Shown here piece after piece: positions 1-7,905 of a stretch of 64,000 nt of DNA (its first letter is position 1; every line of letters begins with the position of its first letter). The translations under genes were made by a program, and so were the position numbers. Source of the stretch: Paractinoplanes rishiriensis (lineage in GTDB: Bacteria > Actinomycetota > Actinomycetes > Mycobacteriales > Micromonosporaceae); assembly GCF_016862375.1 (NCBI RefSeq), contig NZ_BOMV01000007.1, forward strand, positions 434,001 to 498,000, written 5' to 3'. A model generated the notes under the pieces. The model ran no database searches and was not told where the DNA came from. It saw only the letters and a program-made list of their open reading frames with translations.

Positions 1-690
1 AGTCTGGCGCTGCTGGACATCGCCGAGGGCGACTACGCGTCGGCCCGCGAGCTGCTCGGCGGGGTGGTCGAGTTCGGCCGGCCGCACCGCTACGCCTGGG
101 CGCTGCCCGACCTGGTCGAGGCGGCGCTGCGCTCGGGTGACCGGCCGACGGCCATGCTGGCGTACGCCGATCTGGTGTTGACCGCACGGGCCAGCGACGC
201 GCCCCGGGCCCGCGGGCTGCTGGCCCGCTGCACGGCGCTGCTGGCCGGCGTGGACGAGGCCGAGGAGCACTACCGGCAGGCGATCGAGGAGCTCGCCGGC
301 ACGCTGGGGCACGGCGATCTGGCCCGTGCGCACCTGCTCTACGGCGAGTGGCTGCGCCGCCGGCGCCGCCGGCGGGACGCCCGGGGCCAGTTGTCCCTCG
401 CGCTCGCCATGTTCACCGAGGTGCGCGCCGAGGCGTTCGCCGAACGGACCCGGCAGGAGTTGCGCGCGCTCGGCGACAGCGTCCTGGTCCCCGTACCGCC
501 TTCGGATGAAACGGCCCTGACCCCGCAGGAGACCGCCGTGGCGCGCCTGGCGCGCGACGGCGGCACCAACGCCGAGATCGCGGCACACCTGTTCCTGAGC
601 GCCAACACCGTGGATTACCACCTGCGCAAGGTCTACCGGAAACTCGGCGTGCGGTCACGCCGGCAGCTGCGCCAGACGTTGCACGACTGA
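1..690 (+). CDS. LuxR-family transcriptional regulator, C-terminal part
   Basis: The reading frame is open from the first base of the window, so the start lies upstream and 229 residues are visible. The last ~55 residues form a LuxR-type helix-turn-helix (nt ~517-672) with the typical LTPQE start, the TNAEIAAHLFLS recognition helix and a VDYHLRKVYRKLGV tail. The upstream part is an Ala/Leu/Arg-rich helical repeat like the TPR-type regions of large LuxR (LAL/MalT-like) regulators. The input domain is outside the window, so the signal and targets cannot be named. The next gene starts 51 bases after the stop on the same strand and might be a target. Confidence 0.85.
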   Translation, partial: SLALLDIAEGDYASARELLGGVVEFGRPHRYAWALPDLVEAALRSGDRPTAMLAYADLVLTARASDAPRARGLLARCTALLAGVDEAEEHYRQAIEELAGTLGHGDLARAHLLYGEWLRRRRRRRDARGQLSLALAMFTEVRAEAFAERTRQELRALGDSVLVPVPPSDETALTPQETAVARLARDGGTNAEIAAHLFLSANTVDYHLRKVYRKLGVRSRRQLRQTLHD

Positions 691-741
691 CTACGTGTTT
701 CGCGGGATTCGCGGGTGGCGACGTTCACCGAGGATCGCCTC

Positions 742-1530
742 ATGAAACCCATCGTTCTGGTCCACGGATTCTGGGTCACCCCGCGCAGCTGGGAGAACTG
801 GAAGGCGCACTACGAGGCCAAGGGGCACCAGGTCGTCGCGCCGGGCTACCCCGGCTTCGAGGCCGAGGTGGAGGCGCTCAACGCCGACCCGGCCCCGATC
901 GTCGCGCTCACCGTCCCGCAGATCATCGCCCACCTCGAAGAGACCGTACGGGCCCTGCCGGAGCCGCCGATCATCATCGGGCACTCGGCCGGCGGCGCGT
1001 TCACCCAGATCCTGCTCGACCACGGCCTCGGCGCGGCCGGCGTGGCCATGAACTCCGCGCCCACCGAGGGCGTCCGGGTGGTGCCGCTGTCCCAGGTGAA
1101 GTCCACCTTCCCGGTCCTCAAGAGCCCGGCCAACCGGCACAAGGCGGTGGGTCTGACCTACGAGCAGTGGAAGTACGCCTTCACCAACACCTTCCCCGAG
1201 GACGAATCCCGGGCCACCTACGAGCGCTACCACATCCCGGCCAACGGCGGGATCCTGTGGGGCAGCGTGCTCGCCAACTTCCAGCCCGGCCACCAGGACA
1301 CCTGGGTCGACTACCACAACGACAACCGGGCGCCGCTGCTGTTCGTCTCCGGCTCCGAGGACCACATCATGCCGCCCTCGGTCCAGGAGTCGAACTGCAA
1401 GCACTACAAGTCGAACACCGTCACCGAGCGCCGCGAGTACGAGGGCTACGCCCACCTGCTGCCGGCCCAGAAGGGCTGGGAGCAGATCGCCGACGAGGTC
1501 CTCGACTGGGCGCTGGCCCACGCGCGATGA
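742..1530 (+). CDS. Alpha/beta hydrolase
   Basis: This is a 262-residue soluble hydrolase of the alpha/beta fold. It begins with a beta strand followed by the HGFW oxyanion-hole motif, and has the nucleophile elbow GHSAGG with Ser82. A late SGSEDHIM acid region and a GYAHLLP segment supply the likely catalytic Asp and His. The ATG at 742 is chosen because GAGGA lies 7 nt upstream; a GTG at 715 in the same frame has no such site. The stop overlaps the ATG of the next gene (ATGA), so the two are probably translationally coupled. The substrate is unknown; esterase or lactonase activity is the usual guess. Confidence 0.85.
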   Translation: MKPIVLVHGFWVTPRSWENWKAHYEAKGHQVVAPGYPGFEAEVEALNADPAPIVALTVPQIIAHLEETVRALPEPPIIIGHSAGGAFTQILLDHGLGAAGVAMNSAPTEGVRVVPLSQVKSTFPVLKSPANRHKAVGLTYEQWKYAFTNTFPEDESRATYERYHIPANGGILWGSVLANFQPGHQDTWVDYHNDNRAPLLFVSGSEDHIMPPSVQESNCKHYKSNTVTERREYEGYAHLLPAQKGWEQIADEVLDWALAHAR

Positions 1531-2267
1531 CCGGTCTGACCATCACCCACATCGGCGGGCCGACCACGCTGGTCGAGTTCGGCGGGGTGCGGTTGCTGGT
1601 CGATCCGACGTTCGACGCCCCCGGCCGGCGGTACTCGTTCGGCTGGGGGACGTCGTCGGTGAAGACCGCCGGACCGGCGCTGGACGTCGCCGACCTGGGA
1701 CCGCTGGACGCCGTGCTGCTCACCCACGACCAGCACGCCGACAACCTGGACGACGCCGGCCGCCGGCTGCTGCCGTCGGCGCCGGTCGTGCTGACCACGG
1801 TGGCCGGCGGCAGACGGTTGGGGGCGACCGGCCTGGCACCGTGGCAGACCGCCACGGTGGGCGGCGTCGAGGTGACCGCCACGCCGTCCCGGCACGGGCC
1901 GGCCTGGAGCGTGCCGATCGTCGGGCCGACCACCGGTTTCGCGCTGCGGGAGGCCGACCGGGTGGTGTGGATCTCCGGGGACACCGTGGTCTTCCCGGGT
2001 GTGCTCGAGGTGGCGTCCCGGTTCGCCGTGGACACCGCGATCCTGCACCTGGGCAAGGTGCAGTTCGGCCTCACCGGCCCGGCCCGGTTCACCATGACCG
2101 GCCGGGACGCGGCCCGGCTCTGCGCACACCTCAAGCCGCGGCACGTCGTGCCGGTGCACTACGAGGGCTGGTCGCACTTCCACGAGGGCCGGGCCGAGAT
2201 CGATGCGGCGTTTCCTCAGGGCGCGCTGACCTGGCTCACGCCGGGCGTCCAGACCGCGTTGTCGTGA
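1527..2267 (+). CDS. Metallo-beta-lactamase-fold hydrolase, UlaG-like
   Basis: This 246-residue protein has the metallo-beta-lactamase fold. It shows an early LLVDPTFD strand, a metal-binding THDQHADN motif near residue 65, a WISGDTV motif and a late VPVHYEGW motif with a metal ligand His. The arrangement resembles UlaG-type lactonase relatives rather than beta-lactamases. It is coupled to the preceding hydrolase through an ATGA overlap. Its 3' end overlaps the convergent gene by about 52 bases, and both reading frames are well supported by motifs, so the overlap looks real. The substrate cannot be told from the sequence. Confidence 0.85.
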   Translation: MTGLTITHIGGPTTLVEFGGVRLLVDPTFDAPGRRYSFGWGTSSVKTAGPALDVADLGPLDAVLLTHDQHADNLDDAGRRLLPSAPVVLTTVAGGRRLGATGLAPWQTATVGGVEVTATPSRHGPAWSVPIVGPTTGFALREADRVVWISGDTVVFPGVLEVASRFAVDTAILHLGKVQFGLTGPARFTMTGRDAARLCAHLKPRHVVPVHYEGWSHFHEGRAEIDAAFPQGALTWLTPGVQTALS

Positions 2268-2902
2268 GCGAACACCACCCGGCGCGGGTCGAGGGCCAGG
2301 AGCCGGTCGAGCCAGGCCGGTGACCCGCCGACGCCGGCGTGCCGGGCCAGCACGTCGCCGGTGAACGCGGTGGCGTTGTCGTGGCTCTGGCCGGCCACGA
2401 TCACGGTGCCGTCCGGGTTGGTCACCACGACCGACTGGTGGCCGGCGGTGTGGCCCGGGGTGGGCACGATCAGCACCCCGGGCAGCACCTCGGCCTCGCC
2501 GTCCAGTTCCTCGTAGCGGACGCCGGGATGGTCGACGAGTTCGGGCAGCGTGTAGTCGACGGTGTCGCGGGCCATCGCCAGTTCGGCCCGCTGGGTGAAG
2601 ACGGGACGACCGGCCAGGTCGGGGTTGCCGCCGCAGTGGTCGAAGTGGAGGTGGCAGTTCACCACGTACCGGATCTCGTCGATCTTGGCACCGGCGGCCG
2701 CGAGCGCCGCGGGAAGCTCCACCCGGCGGGGTTGGTACCAGGCGTCCACCTCGGGGTGACTGCCCATGCCGGTGTCGACCAGCAGCGGGCCGTCCGGGTG
2801 CTCGACGAGATAGCCGAGGGTCGGCTCGACGCGCGGGGAACCGGTGCCGGTCTCCTCCGCGGGGCGGATGAAATAGCCGAGGTCGACGCGGTGGACTCGC
2901 AT
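2216..2902 (-). CDS. Metallo-beta-lactamase-fold hydrolase, N-acyl-homoserine-lactonase-like
   Basis: This is a 228-residue metallo-beta-lactamase-fold enzyme. It has the dinuclear-metal motif HLHFDHCGG near residues 82-90, PTPGHTAGHQS as the next His ligand, an AGQSHDN segment and a final FAHDNAVW His. The order resembles AiiA/AttM-type lactonases. The start codon is preceded at 6 nt by TATTAC, a -10-like hexamer lying in the T-rich tail of the tRNA-Glu terminator, which suggests a leaderless transcript. It converges on and overlaps the preceding MBL gene. Quorum-quenching activity is possible but not shown by the sequence. Confidence 0.82.
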   Translation of the reverse strand: MRVHRVDLGYFIRPAEETGTGSPRVEPTLGYLVEHPDGPLLVDTGMGSHPEVDAWYQPRRVELPAALAAAGAKIDEIRYVVNCHLHFDHCGGNPDLAGRPVFTQRAELAMARDTVDYTLPELVDHPGVRYEELDGEAEVLPGVLIVPTPGHTAGHQSVVVTNPDGTVIVAGQSHDNATAFTGDVLARHAGVGGSPAWLDRLLALDPRRVVFAHDNAVWTPGVSQVSAP

Positions 2903-2910
2903 CGTCCAGT

Positions 2911-2949
2911 AATAACAGAAACGGCCCGCATCTACCGATGCGAGCCGTT
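2911..2949 (-). terminator. Intrinsic terminator after tRNA-Glu
   Basis: On the minus strand a stem of AACGGC plus CGCAT pairs with ATGCG plus GCCGTT (one mismatch, 6-nt loop) and is followed by the T-rich tail TCTGTTATTACTGG. It lies just downstream of the tRNA-Glu 3' end. Confidence 0.75.
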
Positions 2950-2957
2950 ACGCTGCG

Positions 2958-3030
2958 TAGCCCCGAAGGGATTCGAACCCTCGCTACCGCCTTGAGAGGG
3001 CGGCGTCCTAGGCCGCTAGACGACGGGGCC
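2958..3030 (-). tRNA. tRNA-Glu (anticodon CTC)
   Basis: A complete 73-nt cloverleaf can be folded by eye. The acceptor stem GGCCCCG pairs with CGGGGCT (one G-U), the D-arm contains TCTAGCGGCCTAGGA, the anticodon loop is CTCTCAA with anticodon CTC, and the T-loop is GGTTCGAATCCC. CCA is not encoded. A TAGAGT -10-like hexamer lies upstream at 3074-3079 (minus). Confidence 0.96.
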
Positions 3031-3119
3031 AGGACCTGCTTGCTTCCGCTTTCTCGCGTCAGCGGCGGGCCGAACTCTATCAGAAGTCCAGCACCACCCC
3101 TCCGCGAGGATTGGTAGCG

Positions 3120-3191
3120 CTGGGGTACCAGGACTCGAACCTAGACTAACTGAACCAGAATCAGTCGGGCTGCCAATTACCCCATACCCCA
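3120..3191 (-). tRNA. tRNA-Gln (anticodon CTG)
   Basis: A 72-nt tRNA with acceptor stem TGGGGTA/TACCCCA, anticodon stem ACTGA/TCAGT around a loop with anticodon CTG, and a standard GGTTCGAGTCC T-arm. The discriminator base is G. CCA is not encoded. It lies 89 nt upstream of tRNA-Glu and in the same direction. Confidence 0.96.
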
Positions 3192-3219
3192 TTGGCTCGG
3201 TTTCCCGTGCCGAGAAAGA

Positions 3220-3248
3220 ACTCTACCCGACCCATGTGGGCCCACCAA
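3220..3248 (-). promoter_or_regulatory. Promoter of tRNA-Gln
   Basis: On the minus strand TTGGTG (3243-3248) is separated by 17 bp from TAGAGT (3220-3225), about 28 bp before the tRNA. The same -10 hexamer recurs before tRNA-Glu. Confidence 0.6.
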
Positions 3249-3259
3249 ATCGGGTTACC

Positions 3260-4063
3260 TCAGCGGAACATGTCCGCGTGCCGCCGGGCCCACTCCTCGA
3301 GCGTCATCGCGGGGCGCCCGAGCAGCTCGGCCACGGTCGGCAACGCGGCCTGCGGGTGCCCGACGAGCTGCGCCAGGCCGTCCAGATACCACTCGCTGTA
3401 CTCCCCCATGGCCAGCGCGAACTGCTGCACCGCCGCATCCCGGGGCAGATCGACGTAGACCAGCTCGCGGCCCAGCGCCCGGCCGATCCGCTCGACCTTC
3501 TCCCGGCGGTTCAGCGACTCCGGGCCGGTGAGCTCGTACGACTTACCCACATGACCGTCGGTCACCAGCACCTTGGCGGCCACCGCGGCGATGTCCTCCT
3601 GGGCGATGACCGCGGTGGCGGCCTCCGGATAGGCGTCGCGCACCACGTCACCGGCCCGGATCTGCTCGGCCCAGATGCCGGTGTTCGCCATGAACTCGCC
3701 CGGCTCCAGGTGGGTGAACGGCACCCCGGAGGCCTCGACGCCGTCCTCCACCTCCTGCCAGTGGTCGCCCTTGGCGCCGGCCAGGTCGACGATCCGGCCG
3801 ACGCCGGCGTCCGCGGCCAGCCGGCAGGCCTCGAAGACGGTCGGGATGTGCGGGGCGAGGTACATCACGTCGACGCCTTGCAGGGCCGCCGGCAGCGTCT
3901 CGACCTTGCCGAGGAAGCCGCGGACCACCTCGACGCCGGCCGGCAGCGCGGCCCGCTCGGGATCGACGGTGAGGGCACGCACGTCGTCGGCACCCAGGGC
4001 GAGCAGCTCGTCGACGACCATCCGGCCCACGTTACCGGTGGCCCCCGTTACCAAGATCTTCAT
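3260..4063 (-). CDS. NmrA-like NAD(P)-binding oxidoreductase
   Basis: The 267-residue protein opens with the Rossmann motif GATGNVG (residues ~7-13) and a short, SDR-like body without the YxxxK catalytic pair, as in NmrA/QOR2-type quinone reductases. A conserved EPGEFMANTG segment lies mid-protein. GGGAG sits 7 nt before the ATG. The gene diverges from a TetR regulator, and an inverted repeat lies between them, so it is the likely target of that regulator. Such pairs commonly respond to quinones or other electrophiles, but the ligand is not evident here. Confidence 0.85.
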   Translation of the reverse strand: MKILVTGATGNVGRMVVDELLALGADDVRALTVDPERAALPAGVEVVRGFLGKVETLPAALQGVDVMYLAPHIPTVFEACRLAADAGVGRIVDLAGAKGDHWQEVEDGVEASGVPFTHLEPGEFMANTGIWAEQIRAGDVVRDAYPEAATAVIAQEDIAAVAAKVLVTDGHVGKSYELTGPESLNRREKVERIGRALGRELVYVDLPRDAAVQQFALAMGEYSEWYLDGLAQLVGHPQAALPTVAELLGRPAMTLEEWARRHADMFR

Positions 4064-4072
4064 TTCCGTACT

Positions 4073-4098
4073 CCCTACGAGAATGGCTTACCGTAGGG
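4073..4098. promoter_or_regulatory. Inverted repeat, probable TetR operator
   Basis: Perfect 7-bp arms CCCTACG (4073-4079) and CGTAGGG (4092-4098) are separated by 12 bp, giving a 19-bp centre-to-centre spacing typical of a TetR dimer site. The left arm overlaps the ribosome-binding site of the NmrA-like gene. A GTATAC palindrome (4098-4103) with -10-like character abuts the right arm. Confidence 0.6.
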
Positions 4099-4133
4099 TA
4101 TACGAGAAGTTCTTTTCCTTTCTAGGGTGGCGG

Positions 4134-4925
4134 GTGGGGCGGTTGGACGGGACTGACTTCACCGGGCGGATTTTGCCGCTGCTCTGGCGGCGGTCGATCC
4201 CGGCGCGTAAGGCGGCCGGGCGGCCGCCCCGGCTGACCGTCGACGCGGTGGTGGCGGCCGGCATCCGGATCGCCGACGCCGAGGGGATCGAGGCGGCCTC
4301 GATGGCCCGGCTCGGCGCCGAACTGTCGGTGGCGACCATGACGCTCTACACCTACGTGCCGTCCCGCGACGACCTGGTCGACCTGATGGTCGACGAGGTG
4401 TTCGTGGAGCGCGGCCTGCACGGCCCGCGGCCCGAGGACTGGCGCGAGCAGATCCGCTCGTACGCCGACCGCACGTTCGCGATGTACCGGGCGCATCCCT
4501 GGCTGGCCCGGGTGTCGCAGCTGCGGCCGCCGATCGGGCCGGGGATGCTCGCCGAACAGGAGTACGTGCTGGCCGCCGTGTCCGGCCTGGGGCTGCCGAC
4601 CGCGCAGGTCAGCCGGGCCGCGACGGCCATCTCGGGCTGGGTGGTGGCGGCTGCCCGGCAGGAGGCGGAGAGCACGCTGCTGCGCCGGGCCACCGGGCTG
4701 AGCTCGGACGAGTGGTGGTTGCAGCGCGGCGAACTGTGGGAGAAGTGGTTCGACGTCGAGGCACACCCGGCGATGACCGCGCTGTGGAACGCCGGCGGCT
4801 TCGACCGGGGCGCCGACGAGCAGGCCCGGGACGCGTACGAGTACGGCCTGGGCCTGCTGCTCGACGGGATTGAGAGGTCATCGGGTTCTCTGGGTTTTCC
4901 GCCGCCGGATAGCTCAGTCCAGTGA
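4134..4925 (+). CDS. TetR-family transcriptional regulator
   Basis: The protein is about 263 residues from the GTG at 4134. An HTH reads LTVDAVVAAGIRIADAEG ... MARLGAELSVATMTLYTYV, the classical TetR DNA-binding domain, followed by a TetR_C-like ligand domain with WLARVSQLRPP. An in-frame ATG at 4083 lies inside the putative operator and adds a sequence unlike the family, so the later start is preferred; the exact start is uncertain. It is divergent from the NmrA-like gene, which it probably represses. The 3' end overlaps the next convergent gene by 12 bases. Confidence 0.82.
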   Translation: MGRLDGTDFTGRILPLLWRRSIPARKAAGRPPRLTVDAVVAAGIRIADAEGIEAASMARLGAELSVATMTLYTYVPSRDDLVDLMVDEVFVERGLHGPRPEDWREQIRSYADRTFAMYRAHPWLARVSQLRPPIGPGMLAEQEYVLAAVSGLGLPTAQVSRAATAISGWVVAAARQEAESTLLRRATGLSSDEWWLQRGELWEKWFDVEAHPAMTALWNAGGFDRGADEQARDAYEYGLGLLLDGIERSSGSLGFPPPDSSVQ

Positions 4926-5708
4926 GACGACCGGATTACGCAGCTCGCCGATGCCCTGGATGCTGATCGAGCAGGTGTCGCCCGCGGTCAGCTCGCTCAC
5001 CCCGGCGGGCGTGCCGGTCAGGATGATGTCGCCCGGCAGCAGCGTCATCACGTGCGACACGTACGAGATCAGCGTGGGGATGTCGAAGACCAGGTCCTTG
5101 GTACGCCCGATCTGCCGCATCTCCATGGCGTCCGGGTTGCGGCCCACCTCGCAGCGGATCTCCAGGTCGCTCACGTCCAGGCCGGTGACGATCCACGGGC
5201 CGATCGGGCAGAACGAGTCGAAGCCCTTGGCCCGGGTCCACTGCGGATCGCTGCGCTGCAGGTCGCGGGCGGTCACGTCGTTGCCGATGGTGTATCCGAA
5301 GATCGCCCTCTCGGCACCGGCCCGGTCGACCCGCCGGGCGCCGGTGGCACCGATCACCACGGCCAGTTCGGCCTCCTCCTCGACCCGCTGCGACTGCGGT
5401 GGCAGCCGGATCGCGTCGTTCGGCCCGATCACCGAGGTGGACGGCTTGATGAAGATCAGCGGCTCCTTGGGCACCTCGTTGCCGAGCTCGGCGGCGTGGT
5501 CGGCGTAGTTGCGGCCGATCCCGATCACCTTGCTGGAAAAGATCGGGGCCAGCAGGCGCACGTCGGCGAGCGCCCACCGCTGCCCGCTGAACTGCACCTT
5601 GTCGAACGGCAGCGAGTTGATCTCGGCGATGGTCAAACCGTCGGCCTCGCTGCCCTCGACCACCCCGAAGGACACGCCACCAGCATGAACAAAACGGGCG
5701 AAACGCAC
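4914..5708 (-). CDS. Fumarylacetoacetate hydrolase-family protein
   Basis: This 264-residue protein has the FAH C-terminal fold. Visible marks are GIGRNYADHAAELG, the acidic metal ligands in VEEEAELAVVIG, GYTIGNDVTARDLQ with the third acidic ligand, KGFDSFCPIGPW, and the terminal ILTGTPAGV. The family includes acylpyruvate hydrolases, 2-hydroxyhepta-2,4-diene-1,7-dioate isomerases and oxaloacetate decarboxylases. No aromatic-degradation genes lie nearby, so a housekeeping acylpyruvase or decarboxylase role is as likely as catabolism. Confidence 0.88.
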   Translation of the reverse strand: MRFARFVHAGGVSFGVVEGSEADGLTIAEINSLPFDKVQFSGQRWALADVRLLAPIFSSKVIGIGRNYADHAAELGNEVPKEPLIFIKPSTSVIGPNDAIRLPPQSQRVEEEAELAVVIGATGARRVDRAGAERAIFGYTIGNDVTARDLQRSDPQWTRAKGFDSFCPIGPWIVTGLDVSDLEIRCEVGRNPDAMEMRQIGRTKDLVFDIPTLISYVSHVMTLLPGDIILTGTPAGVSELTAGDTCSISIQGIGELRNPVVSLD

Positions 5709-5744
5709 GGGAAATCCCCCACTCTCGGAAGCTCTCCCGGAAAT

Positions 5745-5999
5745 CTACGCCGACCGGAAGGCCCCGTTCGTGTCGGCGCCCAGCCGCGGGAACGGGTCCA
5801 GCGCGAACACCACCTCCACCGGCACCTCGAAGTACGCACAGATCCGCAGCGCCAGGTGGAGGCTCGGGCTGAACTCGCCGCGCTCGAGGTAGCCCACCGT
5901 CTGGTAGTGCACGCCCAGGGCGTCGGCGAGTTGCCGCCGCGAGATGCCGCGCTCGGCGCGCAGCATCGCGATCCGGTTGTAGGTGAGCTCGCTGCTCAT
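5745..5999 (-). CDS. XRE-family transcriptional regulator
   Basis: This 84-residue protein consists almost entirely of a Cro/cI-type HTH with RNRIAML-like start, GISRRQLADALGVHYQTVGYLE and a C-terminal EVVFALDPF tail. The ATG overlaps the stop of the upstream permease gene (ATGA), so it is the last gene of a three-gene ABC operon. Small XRE proteins of this type often accompany drug-export-type ABC systems and may autoregulate them through the operon promoter. Confidence 0.88.
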   Translation of the reverse strand: MSSELTYNRIAMLRAERGISRRQLADALGVHYQTVGYLERGEFSPSLHLALRICAYFEVPVEVVFALDPFPRLGADTNGAFRSA

Positions 6000-6838
6000 C
6001 GGCCGACAGTCGTGAGGATCCGCTCGCGCCGCGCCGCCACCGCCGAGCCGGACTCGCGGCGCGCCATCCGCCGCAGCAGGGTGGGCGCCAGCAGCAGGCC
6101 GAGTACCGCCCACAGCCCGAGCACGCCGAACATCTCCAGGTGCCGCCACGAGTGGGTCAGCTCGACGGCCGCCAGGGCGTCGGGAAGGAAGGCCGAACGC
6201 ATGCCCAACCCTAGCCAGTAGACCGGGAACACCTGCGCGACGGGATGCAGCCAGCCCGGCATGCTGGTGATCGGGTAAAAGATGCCGGAAATCGCGATGA
6301 GGCCGATCAGCGGCAGCATCACGATGCCCATGTTGCGCGGGTTCTCGATGACCGAGCCGATCACGGCGCCGATCGGCATGGTGGCCACCAGCGCGAGCGG
6401 CACCAGCCAGAGCAGGGTCAGCCAGCCGGCCAGGTCGAGGCGCAGGCCCTCGACCAGGAACAGCCCGGGGATCAGCTGGAGCAGGAAGGCGATCAGCGCC
6501 ATCCCGCCGACCAGCACGGTCTTGCCGATCAGATAACCGCTCATCCCGTTCGGCGTCGCCTTGGCCCGCAACAGCGTGCCGTCCTCGCGGTCGACGATGA
6601 GGTGCTGGGAAACCATGATCAGGCCGCCGAAGGCCAGGCCCATCCCCAGGGCACTGGGCAGCGTGCTGGCGCCCAGCGAGAACTCGGTACCCGGCACGTG
6701 CGCGTCGCGCATGAAGAAGATCGTGCCGAGCAGCAGCACGGTCGGGAAGAAGTAACCCCACAGGTCGGTGGCGTTGGTGAAGGTCTGCCGCAGCTCGATG
6801 CCGCCGCGGGCGATCCCGGTCCTGATGACGGCGATCAT
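5996..6838 (-). CDS. ABC transporter permease (ABC-2 type)
   Basis: The 280-residue membrane protein has about six hydrophobic segments (YFFPTVLLLGTIFF, LGMGLAFGGLIMV, AFLLQLIPGLFLV, LLWLVPLALVATM, MLPLIGLIAISGIF, LGLWAVLGLLLAP) and the ABC-2 permease layout. It overlaps the ATP-binding subunit gene upstream and the XRE gene downstream by 4 nt each. Export of a small molecule or drug is likely; the substrate is unknown. Confidence 0.88.
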   Translation of the reverse strand: MIAVIRTGIARGGIELRQTFTNATDLWGYFFPTVLLLGTIFFMRDAHVPGTEFSLGASTLPSALGMGLAFGGLIMVSQHLIVDREDGTLLRAKATPNGMSGYLIGKTVLVGGMALIAFLLQLIPGLFLVEGLRLDLAGWLTLLWLVPLALVATMPIGAVIGSVIENPRNMGIVMLPLIGLIAISGIFYPITSMPGWLHPVAQVFPVYWLGLGMRSAFLPDALAAVELTHSWRHLEMFGVLGLWAVLGLLLAPTLLRRMARRESGSAVAARRERILTTVGR

Positions 6839-7779
6839 CGCGCGCCTCCCTCGGCCTCAACAACCAGTTTCATGTACGTGTCCTCGAGGCTGTTGCGCCG
6901 GACCTCGAGATCGGCGATGTCGTCTCCGTACTGCGCGAACAGCTGGCGGACAAAGCTGGTGGCGTCGGCCGCCGAGTGCACGAACCGCTGGCCGTCCCGG
7001 GTCCAGCGGATCTCGGTCTCGCCGGCCACCCGGCGGGACAACTCGTCGGCCGAGCCGTCCGCGATGATCCGGCCGCCGGCCAGGATCACGATGCGGTCGG
7101 CCAGCTTCTCGGCCTCGTCGAGGTCGTGCGTGGTGAGCAGGATGGTGGCGTCGTCCACATCGGCCAGCCGGTGCACCAGGTCGTGGAACTCGCGGCGGGC
7201 GGCCGGGTCGAAGCCGACCGTCGGCTCGTCGAGGAACAGCAGCTCGGGCCGGCCCACGATGCCGATCGCCACGTCCAGCCGGCGGCGCTGGCCGCCGGAG
7301 AGCCGGGCGATCCGCTGGCCGGCGTGCTCGGTGAGGCCGACCACGGCGAGCAGGTCGTCGACCGGCCAGGGCCGGGAATGCCGGTCGGTCGAATAGGGAC
7401 CGTAGTAGGCGCCGAGGTGGGCCAGCAGCTCGCGGACCCGCCACTTGCCGTGGTCACGCCAGGACTGGAGCACCACGCCGAAGCGGGCCCGCCAGGCCTC
7501 GTTGCCGGTCGCCGGGTCGATGCCGAGCACCCGGATGTCGCCGGCCGAGCGCATCCGGAAGCCCTCGAGAATCTCGATGGTGGTGGTCTTGCCCGCGCCG
7601 TTCGGCCCCAGCAGCGCGACGACCTCGCCGCGGCGGGCCGTGAAGCTCACCCCGGACAACACGTCCTTGGTGCCGTACCGCATCCGGAGATCGCGGACGG
7701 CGATGACCGTCTCGTCGCCCGGCAGCCCGGTGCCGGCGTCGAGAGCCCCCGTCAAAGTCATTCCTCCCATGTCCAGCAC
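6835..7779 (-). CDS. ABC transporter ATP-binding protein
   Basis: The 314-residue ATPase has Walker A GPNGAGKTTT, Q-loop VLQSW, signature LSGGQRRRLD, Walker B LLFLDEP and the H-loop LLTTHD. It is of the DrrA-like drug-export class that pairs with ABC-2 permeases. The GTG at 7779 gives the longest form; in-frame ATGs at 7770 (AAGG 8 nt upstream) and 7761 are alternatives. It is the first gene of the operon with the permease and XRE regulator. Confidence 0.9.
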   Translation of the reverse strand: MLDMGGMTLTGALDAGTGLPGDETVIAVRDLRMRYGTKDVLSGVSFTARRGEVVALLGPNGAGKTTTIEILEGFRMRSAGDIRVLGIDPATGNEAWRARFGVVLQSWRDHGKWRVRELLAHLGAYYGPYSTDRHSRPWPVDDLLAVVGLTEHAGQRIARLSGGQRRRLDVAIGIVGRPELLFLDEPTVGFDPAARREFHDLVHRLADVDDATILLTTHDLDEAEKLADRIVILAGGRIIADGSADELSRRVAGETEIRWTRDGQRFVHSAADATSFVRQLFAQYGDDIADLEVRRNSLEDTYMKLVVEAEGGAR

Positions 7780-7790
7780 CTTATCAAGAA

Positions 7791-7808
7791 TGTAGTAGGT
7801 GTACTACA
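7791..7808. promoter_or_regulatory. Palindromic operator before the ABC/XRE operon
   Basis: TGTAGTA and TACTACA form a perfect 7-bp inverted repeat around GGTG. It begins 11 bp upstream of the first start codon. On the minus strand a CTGACA -35-like hexamer lies about 15-17 bp before a TATGTAG/TGTAGT element that falls inside the palindrome, so a bound regulator would occlude the promoter. Confidence 0.55.
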
Positions 7809-7892
7809 TATCGGCGTACAACTTTTGTCAGTTGCCCGACCCGCCGCGCTGATTCGCGCCTAACGGTGATCGTGTTGATCGCGTTGGCTGGA

Positions 7893-7898
7893 TACGCT
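7893..7898 (+). promoter_or_regulatory. -10 element of an apparently leaderless gene
   Basis: TACGCT ends 7 nt before the ATG at 7906, and no Shine-Dalgarno sequence precedes that start. Confidence 0.45.
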
Positions 7899-7905
7899 GA
7901 ATCCC

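Noticed and set aside
2958..3191. The tRNA genes considered as an integration site of a mobile element
   Set aside because: No integrase, direct repeat of the tRNA 3' end or atypical gene content lies nearby.
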